In this document: piece by piece, positions 1 to 11,513 of the stretch
Numbering within the stretch: position 1 is the stretch's first letter
Layout: each line of letters opens with the position of its first letter
DNA from: Microthyrium microscopicum
Taxonomy: Eukaryota; Ascomycota; Dothideomycetes; Microthyriales; Microthyriaceae
Reading direction: 5' to 3'
Length of the DNA stretch: 64,000 nucleotides
NCBI GenBank assembly: GCA_010405405.1
Contig: MU004234.1
Coordinates: 478,993-542,992 of the forward strand
Notes under the pieces: generated by a model
What the model saw: only the letters and a program-made list of their open reading frames with translations
What the model was told of the DNA's origin: nothing
Database searches by the model: none
Translations under genes and position numbers: made by a program

Positions 1-446
1 ATCACCCAATGGCTCTCCTCTCAATTTACACCCTTCCTGCTCTTTATCTCTTATCATACTAGAAGCCCATTGACAAGTTCTTGTTCAGCAATTTCGCATC
101 TAAGTCCGAATTCAGATCCGAGTATCAGGGCTTTGCCGATTGTAAGGTTGTCTGGTACTAAAGGGTTGAGGGAAGTGTCGGTTGGATGCCGGTAAGACGT
201 TAATTAAATCTCGACTACCAGTATTGGCTTTAGTATCAAGTTGTGTACCCCTTTTCATAGCTTCGATGAAATAGAAGGAAGTCTAAAATCACGAAGGGCT
301 CAAATATTCTCTTGCCAGTTGAACATACATAAAATTGATAGCCGACACACCCAGAGTTGGAGCTTCACTTGTTGCATAAATGAACATGGCGATGAACAAA
401 CAACTGACTTGTCAATTTGTTATTTTGAACGCTTTGCTATGATACT
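1..446. other. Intergenic, 3' side of the SDR gene
   Basis: I see no gene I can defend here. On the minus strand a run of about 45 codons ending at position 54 has a protein-like composition, but it has no start and no clear splice acceptor, so it is left uncalled. Confidence 0.5.
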
Positions 447-1455
<1,009 letters not shown>

Positions 1456-2526
1456 TTTCACGAATTGACAAGTTATCGAGTATAAGCTCTTGATTGTAGA
1501 ATACTCTGGAAAGGAAGAAGATGTATGTGACTGAAGCTATCTATGACGGTAGAAGATAGCGATGAGGAATACAGCTATTTCAATTCTGGTGGCATGAGCT
1601 TCTTCTTAACCGTTTCCCTCCCAGACAGCTGAACAAAGCAATCAAGACGTAGCCCCGCGGAGTCTAGCCATTCACATATCGATCGGAACGAGTGCGGAGC
1701 TACATATCGCCCTCTGCAGTTAGTCGTAATCAAAAACTGAGCGATTTGTTAACAACTATTCCAGTTCCGCTGTAAAGTCTGAGCTGTTCGAATGCTTACA
1801 CATCCTGATTGGATGTATCATAAGCAATGGGTGAGCAACTCGTGCGAATCGGGTGGGAGATGAGGTCATGGAATTGTCCAGATCTGGAGAAGAAGCTTGA
1901 TCCCTGGAGGAGCGGAAATGGTTCCAGACCGAGCTTCAAGGTAGCTTTGATGACACATCCTTAGTGTAAGCTTTGTGCATCTATACGAGTATTTTTTTGG
2001 GTCATAAGGCTGAGGGAATTATAGACAGAAATCTTTACTAAGCCAGCTTCCAATGCTTCCGCAGCCCGGAGAATTGGGACCACTACCTCAATGGTGGTGA
2101 TGTAAGGCAGCATAACTGCGATATATGTGATAATCACCGAAGTGTTCTGCATGAGAGGAAAAAGAAATTGAATACTTATCAGTGTTTCCTCCTATCCAGA
2201 TCTCTGAAATGGTGGGGCTCGTATGTGGAAGGACGTTTCTGGCAGGGCGATTGTAGGTTGACATCCAGCTTACATATTAGCTCTCAGCCGATGATTTGGA
2301 ACAAAATGTGCTACAGTATGAACAATTTGCCATTTCCAAAATCTAGCATAATCACTTCTTGGAGCACCATATCTTCAACTTCCCAGCGTCTCATTACATT
2401 CATAACGCTTTTCGATATGTACAGGCTAGTGCATTAGTAGTGTCGTATTATCAACTTCGCTTCTGTATTCCCCGTACTCGGTCGTGACTGGACAATGATC
2501 GACTCTTGACATGCCAAGAGGGCGTA
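1456..2526. other. Intergenic, upstream of the SDR and downstream of the NUP gene
   Basis: About 1.07 kb. Short ORFs on both strands overlap each other and show no recognisable domain. It must contain the SDR promoter, but no specific site stands out. Confidence 0.5.
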
Positions 2527-4058
2527 TTAATAGTTCCATCTTTTGTCTTTACGTCCGGTACTTCTCTTCTTCTTGGAAGCCGTTGGAAGCTCAGATGAAG
2601 TTCCAGGACCATAATCTGGCGTACCCCCAAGAGAACCAAAGATATCACCAATGTAATTCGAAGCTATGAGGCATTGTCAGCACGAATCCTTTTCATCCTG
2701 GATCAGCACTTACGCTTGACGCCTGCCTTGAAGGTCGTGTCCCACCCATCGAGTATGCCCTCCACGATCTTAACTCCAGCCAGATACAAGTTTGCGATCG
2801 ACGGCGGGAACGCGCCTTGATCAGAATAAAGCAGGTTGTCTGCAGCAGCCTGCCCTGGGTATGGTCTGTCGTAGTCGCTTCCAGTGCGCATGACAATGAT
2901 GCGGCCGAAATCGACCAGTCCAGCGAGCGCGCCACGAAGCAACACTTCCAAGGTGGCATTATCTTCTTCGGCTGTAGCGCAATACAGACCGGTGCCGTTG
3001 GTCAAGAGCGTTGTCCAGTTGGCCGCATAGCTGCTGAGTATGTCTCCTGAGAACCAGACGTCCGATGTCACGCCGTCGCATTCGATAACGCCTTGCTCTA
3101 TGTTAGCGTCGTACTTTGGTTGATGGGATGGAACGTACTTGGTGCCATAGCGCCGGCTTCATAGCCAGCAATTCCGGAGAAGTTGGCTCGGTATGTAACT
3201 GCAGTGGCAGAGTCGTTCAATGTCGCGGTTTTGGCAAAACCAGCGGCAATGCTTCGAAGATCGGCGTTGACTTCGAACACTTCGGTGCCGTAGAGTTCAC
3301 CAGGATATAATCCGGGCTCAGTATCGCCTTTCAATTGTTAGGATCTTGAAGCTGACTATGTATGGTCTACACTTACCGAAGGCGACGCTATAGCCTGTCG
3401 CCCAGGTCGACGGAGCTTCCCGTGGATCGATCTCGTACGACAAAGCGAATTGAACAGAAAATCGCGCCAATGTGACAGAAGCTGACGAAGCAACCTGTGG
3501 ATTCACACCTGAATAACATAAGCACTCTCGTCATGTTTGCAACAGTTGGCCGATCAACAGAGCTTGGAACTTACCAGCGATTCCAGCGATCATGAAGTAC
3601 GTCTCGGTCAAGTTGAATATCGGCGAGAGGACTAAAGCCGAGATCGAGCTAGCAGCGTTGATTTCTGGAAGTATTAGTTCATGTTGTGCCAGTCATGGAG
3701 ATACCACAAACCTGACTCTCCAACTGTAATCTGGCACACATCTCCATTCGATGTACAAGTGACATTCGGATAGATGGGCGAAAGTCCAGGTAGAGTATAG
3801 TTCTCTGCGAGGACGTTGAATTCCGGGATATCCCACCACGCTGCTGCTTCTGGCGTAAACATGCTGATGATGAAGAACTTTCTATCAGTCAGTACCACCG
3901 TAGCTCAACGTATAAGCGATACAAACCTTTGGACTAACAACATCACTCCTCTTGCTCAGCACTTCCCTCTTACCAAACATACCAGCAAATGGAGACCCGC
4001 ACACCGGACCAGCCAAGCTAGACAGAGCAGCAACCGCTGCCAGAGTAGGAAACTTCAT
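2527..4058 (-). CDS. Secreted purine nucleoside permease (NUP) family protein
   Basis: The product belongs to the NUP family, named from yeast nucleoside transporters but related in fold to nucleoside phosphorylases. The start at 4058 gives a signal peptide (MKFPTLAAVAALSSLAGPVCG). About seven exons with short introns follow. Recognisable blocks are IISMFTPEAAAWW, LSPIYPNVTC, GDVCQITVGE, MIAGIAGVNPQ, GYEAGAMAPS, FGRIIVMRTGSDYDRP and SNYIGDIFGSLGGTPDYGPG. The tail is lysine/arginine-rich and ends at 2527. No membrane-spanning segment beyond the leader is visible, so a secreted or wall-associated nucleoside-binding or hydrolytic role looks more likely than transport. The family call is firm; the activity is not known. 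Confidence 0.88.
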
Positions 4059-4247
4059 TATGATATGCTAACCGGATGATCCTCGAGAAGATCCGAGGAA
4101 GGTTATACAAGGAATAGGATATAAGATATCTATGGTGAAGAGCTAGGTTCACTGCATTCACTACTCCAACGCACAATTACCAAAAACCAGATTTCTCATC
4201 CGAGGACATGGAGTACTAATAAAGCAGTTCCCAAAAATAAGATAATC

Positions 4248-4671
4248 CTAAGCTCTTGCATACACCCCAGGAACTACCCATTCCTGGCGAGGAGCTATCC
4301 ATCCTTCGGAATAGATCGTCGTTCGAGCCCCCACAGGGTATGCGGAGTATGCAGTTCGTGAAGTCCTGGTATCCGCAATGTTCCCAGAAAGCGTGGAAGA
4401 CACCACATAGCGGGGGCAAAAGACATGCTAGGCACCTAAATTTGGTCCAGAAATGGAATCGGAGCAACGTGGGTGCAGTTTGGTATGGTTGCCGTCGGAT
4501 AGATTGTCGTAGCATTTCTGGTACAAAGGACCAAGAATCCATTGACGTCAAGTTCATCGTCGAGGTACCGATGGGAGAGATGGACCAATCAACGGTGCCG
4601 GCAACATCAACCTCAGAGATAAGAACGCGACTTGGCGAAGAAACTGACTCTGGAATCTCGTAAGGATGCAA
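4248..4671 (-). pseudogene. Possible remnant of a secreted-protein gene
   Basis: Three protein-like blocks lie in series on the minus strand but in more than one frame. One carries AGTVDWSIS (about 4575-4610). A second is acidic then Thr/Cys-rich, with LDDELDVNGFLVLCTRNATT (about 4436-4560). A third ends at 4248 with WIAPRQEWVVPGVYARA. GTVDW followed by an acidic stretch recalls the end of the catalytic domain in some fungal GH18 chitinases, but this is a weak resemblance. No intron joins the blocks cleanly. The best reading is a decayed 3' fragment; a badly modelled multi-exon gene or chance is possible. Confidence 0.3.
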
Positions 4672-5663
4672 GATATGGACTAGGTATGCATGGTCTAGTC
4701 AGCGGAGACTGCCGAAGGATTGGAGCTTCATTGAGCTTGAGCTCCACCTTCAGTTGCATAACGTTGCATTGGTTGCTATCCGAAAGACGGGTTACGGGTT
4801 GTTGAGAAGGCGAAAAGAAGATTTGATAGAGAACGAATTGGGAAGGAAGTAGTCGATGGAAAAAGCAAATTCTCCAACCTCTTGAAGGTGTCTTGCCTAG
4901 GTCGGCCAACCCGGATCGTAACTCCTGTTTTGTCCATCCTTCTCAACCTCTATCGAGGGAGTCACTGCATTGCCGTTTGTTTGCTTGTACTCCTCTGCTT
5001 ATATACAAAAGTAGGAGCCAGCACTATATATTGCGACGTTGGCATTAATTCTGCAGGATTGGAAAGGAACAAGATCCGAAGTCGTTTGGTTGTGCTTGAC
5101 TGGACTAAGCTGGAAACGGTTAGTCCGGACGTGGGTGTCGCTGCCGCTCTCTTTCAATCTTCTATCAAACCTACTGTACCTAACATTAACTATACGCGTA
5201 ATTGCAGACGAGATCAGAACAACGATTGCTCCTTCGCGACAAATGTCCAAGGGTCGACGATGATAACCCTGAGCCGCGAGGCGGGCGCTCCGGTTCAGTC
5301 GAACATCGCGCCATGTCCGTAGAGATCAACTGCCACGCGATTGATAGGATCAGATATGTCCTTATAGAATATATTCCACGAGCGACAAAAACAAAGAGGT
5401 GCAAAGAGTTTTGCGTCATGGTATGAGGTAGCAATGCTTTATTCCTTTATCTAACAAATACATTTTGCACTAATCATGAATTCCTATGAGAGCAATAGTG
5501 CCGAGATATCATTGATCAGCTCAAATCGTCCAAATAGAACATCAATGTTGGTAGGAGTGGCCCCAAGCTGGTGCGATCGAGGTGTTGCTGATAGCCTTGA
5601 TCTGATCTGTAGGTACATCACATACTCATTCGCTGGTGACAACATTCTTCTCGGCGTTGATAT
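4672..5663. other. Intergenic, nothing recognised
   Basis: ORFs of up to 146 codons occur on both strands and overlap one another. None has a domain or a convincing composition. Confidence 0.4.
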
Positions 5664-5731
5664 TATGACGGCTCTTAGTGGCCACAAGGTGTTCTCTGTT
5701 GTGAACCTTGTGGCCACTATGAGCCGTCATA
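5664..5731. repeat. Long hairpin (27-bp arms, 14-nt loop)
   Basis: Positions 5664-5690 and 5705-5731 are reverse complements with a single mismatch. The arms start TATGACGGCTC on the left and the loop is 5691-5704. It lies about 165 bp beyond the stop of the neighbouring HET gene, so it is probably in that gene's 3' UTR or just past it. Transcribed from either strand it would form a stable stem. Confidence 0.9.
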
Positions 5732-5894
5732 CAATCAGGCTTTGGCAAAGCTTTAGCCCTCGGCCGTCCCTCGTAATCCTACCTGAGTAGTGTTGTCACT
5801 GAATGGTTTCTCAGCCCGGTAGCTGTGGGGACAATTGACTGGTATGCAAGATTTATGCCAATCATCTTTGAGAATATTGCTAGGTAAGGTCAAG

Positions 5895-8301
5895 CTAAAC
5901 AACTGTGAAAGTACCCGTTGCACCAGATTTGAGCCAGTCAATCTCGTCTTTATACCCAGTGCTGTACCAAGTGATCCACGGCATGCCACCCAAAACAACT
6001 CTAGGCGAATAACGCGGATTGAGTTGTAGATGGCCCACTCGGCGATAGTTTCCACATGAGAGTTTCCTGACAACAAGACCGTAATGAAGGTAGTCGAGTT
6101 CTTCAGTAGAGAGCAGTAGAAAAACATCAATACTCGAGCAGTTCGGATCTGCAAAGTCTTCGACTAGGTGATCGACAGTGAAAAGAGCTGAGATGACTTC
6201 TCCGCTATCAGCTCTTTTGAGCCTCAGAGTCTGCCGAGTGCCAGAATCCGGCCCCTTCTCCCATTTCGCCGGCTGAAAGCACGCTTCTAATGCTACATGT
6301 CCATTCGTAACCTTTCCGTAACTGAACATAGGATCTTTCAACTCCACTTGGATGTCCAAGATGCGAAATTTGCTGTGAAGAGACGGTTTGTGCAGAAATG
6401 AGTCATCTTCAAACTCTGGATATAAGTAGGGATCATATCGAACTGGGCCACTCTTCGACGCCCAGCTCCAGGATGGGCCACCAAAGTGATGTGTTGATAA
6501 TCCAGTATCTTCATTGACTATCTCCCGAGAGGGTCTGTTCTCGAGCATCCTTGAGTCCGATTTCCACAGCAGCTCGTAAGGCAGGCTAGACTCAACATTC
6601 CAGAGTCCTGCCACATATGGGGCGTCAATGCGAGGTGAAAAGGTTTCGGCGATGGCAGCTATAGCAGGTAGTCGATCCGTGGGAAACTTGATAAACCTGT
6701 TAGAGTAAACGGATACAATTTGGTGCCAAAGTTCTAGCGTTTGCTTAAGATGCCCTTCCTTGCTTCCGGTGTTACCACAATAGCCGACTTGAGTAAAATC
6801 TTGGAAGGAGGTGTAAATCGCTCCCTCGTGGTTCTTCCATGATGGTGCGGTTCTGGTCCATCCATCAACAAGCTCTGGGTAGTTCCATGTCTGACAAGTC
6901 CACCTAGTCTGGCGGGTGCCAATATTCAGCATACGACGGGACAACAGATACTCTTGCAGTGGCCAAGCTCGTGCGTATAATGGCTCCGATAGATCCTCTT
7001 CAACGCCAAATTCAAGAGTTGCAGTCTCAAATGGTTTGTTGAATCCTCGGAATGGCATTTCAAATTGAGCACCATTGGTTATGGAACGTGGACCAAGAAA
7101 GCCAGCTTCTGAGGACTCGGCTCTGGAGGCTAAGATGGTCACCTGGGCCTGGCCGTAAATTTGTGGCATTAGAGGTAGCTCGATAGCGAGGTCAGGATCA
7201 TCTTTTTGCATGATGCACAGAGCATCAATCCAAAGAAAGCTAAGTCCAAGAGACTCGGTCACCATGACTGCATGGCGAAGGGTCAAAGGAAGTTCCTCAA
7301 CTCTAAACCCTCGTTTCAACTCACGTAAATTTGTTCTCCTTAGTTGAAAACGTCCTTTGACATCAGCTCCCCAGCAGTAGGATAGTACAGCGTAAGGCAT
7401 AGCAGCACTCTCCGTTGTCTCACGTACACGTAATTCTAAACTGTCGTTGACCCTGCACAGTTCTAGCAGTCTACTAGGTGCGAAGGTTGTAGAAACTTGT
7501 TTGCATGCTTCATGATTTTCTTGACAATCGCGAAACCAGGATGCCATTTTACGCAATGATCCCTCGTGGCCAGGATGCTTGTTGATAGGAAGTCTTCCTA
7601 TGGAGGTTTTGAAAGGATTTTCTGATAAGCGCTAGGCGTCAACTCAATGTTTTTTCGTTACGGAATACTAGTGACTCACCACATTGTGTGGTTGTAGACA
7701 AACTCATGATGGGCGAAGTGAGTTTGAGCGTTCTTGTCCATGTATGACGAATATCATGAACACCAAACACCACCAAGTGTTTGGGGTCACTTTGTGCTAG
7801 AAGAAAAGTTGTTTGGCAGATATTGGGCAAAGCCGCCTGCTGCTTCTCCAAAGCCCAGACGAGCAATAGAAAAAATTGGCAGCCTTTATCTGCTCGCTTT
7901 CTCCACGCCTCTGGGTCGATATCAAAAAAGCAAAGACTCGAAAAATGAAGCCTGCTCGCTTTTAAATCTCCTATGTCTCCCGAAGTATGTTCTAGACTAA
8001 AAGTTCGTCTCCGGAAGAACACTAGCAAGTTCGATAAAAGCATCCGCCTTTTTGATCGCATGACAGGAAGTGATGTATCGGAGTCTGTCAATATCTCGGA
8101 AAGACGCTGGTATTTATCGGCCGACATGTAGTCTGGTGAAGCCCACCGGGGCAGTTTTGATATCTCCTCTTGAGACCATCGTTTGCGAATAATCTTGTGG
8201 AAGAATTCAATTTTTTGGGGAATCGAAGCCTCGCTAAAGTCCAATTTTATATCCTTACAATGCTTGCACCTATGGCCTTCTACACCATATAACGAAGTCA
8301 T
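5895..8301 (-). CDS. HET-domain (heterokaryon incompatibility) protein
   Basis: A predicted 774-residue protein with a HET domain, the domain that triggers cell death when genetically different hyphae fuse. Two exons join across an intron at 7598-7679, which keeps the frame from TTTQCG into RLPINKHPGHEG. The N-terminal ~210 residues start with CKHCKDIKLDFSE, a Cys-pair lead-in common in this family. The HET core follows: YAVLSYCWG, LPLTLRHAVMVTESLG, FLWIDALCIMQKD, MPQIYGQAQVTILA and RAWPLQEYLLSRRMLN. The C-terminal part ends with PRVVLGGMPWITWYSTG. There is no partner domain (no NACHT or WD40), so it is the common stand-alone type. A MITE lies about 155 bp upstream of its start codon. The trigger and specificity are unknown. 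Confidence 0.9.
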
Positions 8302-8455
8302 TTTGCTATCAAGTTATGAACCTAGAGTTATCAGCATTCTATTTACAATCAGTATTAAGTACTCGAGGTACTGTTGCATACCATACTTACAGCTCCAAAT
8401 GATTAAGGTTCCAGTCTGGCAGTCACACTAATGGCTACTTTAAGCAACAAAAGCG

Positions 8456-8799
8456 TACCGAAAACTTCTGTTGAAACGCAACATGCTAGCGTGCCTATTT
8501 AGGTCGCAGTCCTACTAAATTTAGCGGGCGCTGCCCCTATTGGTAATTATTTGTCCCTTTTAAACTACCTAAAGGTTATTGGCTCAAAAGGAGTTTCCCT
8601 TAAGCCTTTCTTATATCTCTATCCGCTTTTATAAGGATTAATAAATAAGTTAATACGGTAAGTAATCCATATTTAGAAGAGAATTATCCCTATTAATACC
8701 CTTCTTGACCCCTTTTGCCCCATCTAGCGCAAGCCTAAAAGCCTTCTCTAATCTAAATAGGCACGCTAGCATGTTGCGTTTTAACAGAAGTTTTCGGTA
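8456..8799. mobile_element. MITE with 45-bp terminal inverted repeats and TA target duplication
   Basis: Positions 8458-8502 and 8753-8797 are inverted repeats of 45 bp with one mismatch, a G/A transition. The ends read CCGAAAACTTCTGTT. The dinucleotide TA flanks both ends (8456-8457 and 8798-8799). The interior is about 250 bp, AT-rich and non-coding. TA duplication with long inverted ends and no transposase fits a non-autonomous Tc1/mariner-type element. It sits upstream of the HET gene and could affect that promoter. The near-identical ends suggest a fairly recent insertion. Confidence 0.88.
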
Positions 8800-9375
8800 G
8801 TATGTGGCAATATGCATACATCAAGTATGTGAGTCGCAATAAGCGCTTTCTATGCAGGATTCTACATAGTGCTCCAGAGTCGCTAGTGGTAGAGTAGTGA
8901 CTACATGTCCATAATAGATGATGATTTATTCAAGTTTATAGCAATCAAGAGCACTACTGCTGAGCTTTATGCAACTTCAGGGACAATGCCAGCTCAAACA
9001 GATCCATGAAAACTCCTGGCGCTAAATCCAGCCTGCCCAGTTTTGGTGGGCGGCTAAATCCATTTGGTGATCTAGGTTCCAGATGCGGCAGAGACCTGCG
9101 CCTCAATCTAGATCTCCAACCCATTGGCTCTTAATAATCAGCGTACTATAGCACTAATTTAGTGACATCTCGCCTTGTTTTTAGTGGAAGAGACGCTTGT
9201 TTCATCTCCAAAAGCAAGCCATCGTTGTGCCAAGGCAGGAAATGTCGTACTCCGTTAGGCGATGCAGTACTTGACATCGCGACTTCCATCTCGTCAAAGT
9301 TTTGACCTCTAGCTTCCCCACAACATTGGAGCCATTCGCAAGTGATTTCGCGTTTCAAGTTGCATGTTCAGTAAG
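8800..9375. other. Intergenic between the MITE and the Smr gene
   Basis: No gene is recognised. It contains the promoter side of the Smr gene; the short ORFs here have no support. Confidence 0.45.
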
Positions 9376-10148
9376 ATGTCTTATCCAATGACGCAGATTG
9401 GTGGTCGGGGTAAGTTAACATGCCTCCTTGCCAAATACATTATAAAGCCCAGCGCGTCGTATACTGACCACATGAAGCGTTCAATCCAAGTCATGGAGGG
9501 GGCGGAGACACAGAAGCAGAATACGACAGGCTACGCGGTGCTGCCCGCGAAAAGATCGGTGAACGACAAAGTCTCTCTGCGCAATCACAGAATGCGTATA
9601 AACGCGGCGACGGCGCCGCAGCACACGATTTAAGTCAAAGAGCTAAAAGAGTGGCCGAAGAAGCCGATAATTTCAACAAACAGGCTTCCGACTACATCTT
9701 TCGCGCCAATAACGCGCATGCCAAATCAGACGAAATCGACCTCCACGGCCAGTATGTCGAGGAAGCGGAAGATCTTGTCCGAAAACGCATTGAGACGGAG
9801 AAGAGTCGCCATGCAACACACTTGCACGTTATTGTCGGCAAGGGTAATCATAGCGTCAATCATATCCAGAAGATTAAACCTGCTGTCGAAAACATTTGCC
9901 GTGAGATGGGCTTGGCTTATAAGACCGAAGCTAACGAAGGGCGAATGTATGTCGACTTGACCGGAAATCAAGACATGCCCGACTATGCACCTGAGCCTGG
10001 CCAAGGATATCACCGGCCAGATTATCAAGGTGGTCATCAACAGCAGCATGGAGGTGGGCAATATCATCGTCCACCACAACAGACCCAAGAAGAACAGTTG
10101 GTGGAAGCAGGCATCAAGAAGTGTATATCTTGTTGTATTATCATGTAG
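9376..10148 (+). CDS. Smr-domain protein with C-terminal CaaX box
   Basis: Predicted 234 aa. Exon 1 is 9376-9409 (MSYPMTQIGGR). The intron 9410-9477 has GTAAGT, a CTGAC branch site and an AAG acceptor. Exon 2 runs to 10148. A charged helical DUF1771-type region (about 20-75, GDGAAAHDLSQRAKR) precedes the Smr domain (about 90-165), which has the family signatures IDLHGQYVEEAE and LHVIVGKGNHS. A Gln/His/Gly-rich linker follows, and the protein ends KKCISCCIIM, whose last four residues CIIM form a CaaX motif with an extra Cys before it. Smr domains bind or cut nucleic acid. The CaaX end predicts farnesylation and membrane attachment. An in-frame ATG at 9364 is an alternative start; 9376 was chosen because related proteins as I recall them start MSY-MTQ-GGRA. 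Confidence 0.9.
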
Positions 10149-10326
10149 ATTTTGACGGCACGCACCGCACCCCTTGGTTGGCCTAAAAAGGCCTTGTACA
10201 ACGCCATATATGTTTATATGGACGACGCTCAACAGGACGCAAAGTCAGAGTAAGACGCTAAAGTTTAATTTTCAAATCTACGCTTTATTTGCTTCAGCCT
10301 GTGTCTTAATTGTCATTTGTTCAAGC

Positions 10327-11513
10327 TTACTTTCCATACAGAGCTTTCTGTGTATCATAAGTATACTTCATCTCCCCATGCCAATAATCCGGAGCCGTAG
10401 GTTTCGCTACCAGCCACGCCTCATCCAGCGCCTTGACCACCTCCTCCGGCAACGGGCCCTTCTCCAGGTCCTTGAGATTGCCTTTGAGTTGATCAATGTT
10501 GCTGACACCGATGATGATACCGTCGTTACCGTCCTTGATGTTCAATTTTGAGTGATGGACTACCCATCGTAGCGCAGTTTCAATGAGAGTTAGGCCAGCT
10601 TTTTGCACGACAGGCTCAATGATTGAAAGTGCTTCGAATGTGCCGTTGCGGAAGTAGCGTTTGCGGTAGTTGGCCCCTTGGTGGGATGTATCGCTGAAAC
10701 GGCCTTCAGAGGGCACTTGGTCGAGCTTGACTTTGCCGGAAAATATGCCTCCTGCTACGGGGTTGTAGACTACAACGTCTAGACCGTGGCGTCGGCAGGC
10801 GGGGATTAGTTCTGTTTCGATGCCGCGAGTGATCGCGTTGTACATGCCTACTGGATGTGAGCTTGATGCGATTATGTCTGTATTTGAGGCTTACCTTGCC
10901 AGATTGTTGGCTTGACCCATCCATTCGCCTTGCAGAGCAAACACACTTCTGCAACTTCAAAGGAGGTAAAGTTACTCAGACCTAGCTGAACAAACTTGCC
11001 CTCCTTGTGAAGCTCATTGACAGCTTCTAGAGTCTCTTGGAATGGCACACTTCGATCCGCAGCATGCAAGTAGAAGATATCGACACATGTAGCTTGTAAT
11101 TCCTTCAGACTTGTTGCAAGGGCAGCCTTGAGCTTCTCCGGTTTATGCTGACCAGGCTCAAATGGATAATGCTGTTCGAATCGTCAGAACCATAACCGAC
11201 GCCCTTCGGTAGTTTCATCTTACCTTGGTCGCAAGAGTGAATCCACGGTCCTGCCATTTCGCCTGACCAGTCCAAGTCTCTTGCGCCCCTCCAACATAAC
11301 TACGAGCTGTATCGATCTCATTATATCCCTGAGATTGGAAATACTTCAGATTCTCATCAAAGTCATCATAGTTGACGACCCGTGCTCCTTTGGACGCATC
11401 AGGACTATGATGACGTTAGTACTTCGTGTTCAAATATGTTACTTAATGGAATACCCAAAGGTCATGAGACCGAGAATGACTCGGTTCTTAGGACGATTCG
11501 CGATGAGAGGCAT
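10327..11513 (-). CDS. Aldo-keto reductase, AKR7 (aflatoxin aldehyde reductase) type
   Basis: An NADPH-dependent reductase of aldehydes, including dialdehydes, expected in the cytosol. Four exons are read. The start MPLIANRPKNRVILGLMTFG is followed by an intron, then an exon holding the catalytic Asp and Tyr (IDTARSYVGGAQE) and the Lys (TLATK). The next exon contains the catalytic His (DIFYLHAADRS) and LGLSNFTSFEVAE, and the last contains YNPVAGGIFSGK, IETALRWVVHHS and GVSNIDQLKGNL. The full tetrad Asp-Tyr-Lys-His is present, and Tyr-Asn-Pro followed by a long C-terminal segment is typical of AKR7. Length is normal (about 330 aa). A second AKR7-like gene lies at 52490-53548. The physiological substrate is unknown. 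Confidence 0.88.

Noticed and set aside
54-195. Minus-strand run of about 45 codons with protein-like composition
   Set aside because: Closed by a stop upstream with no usable splice acceptor and no family I recognise; too short to call.
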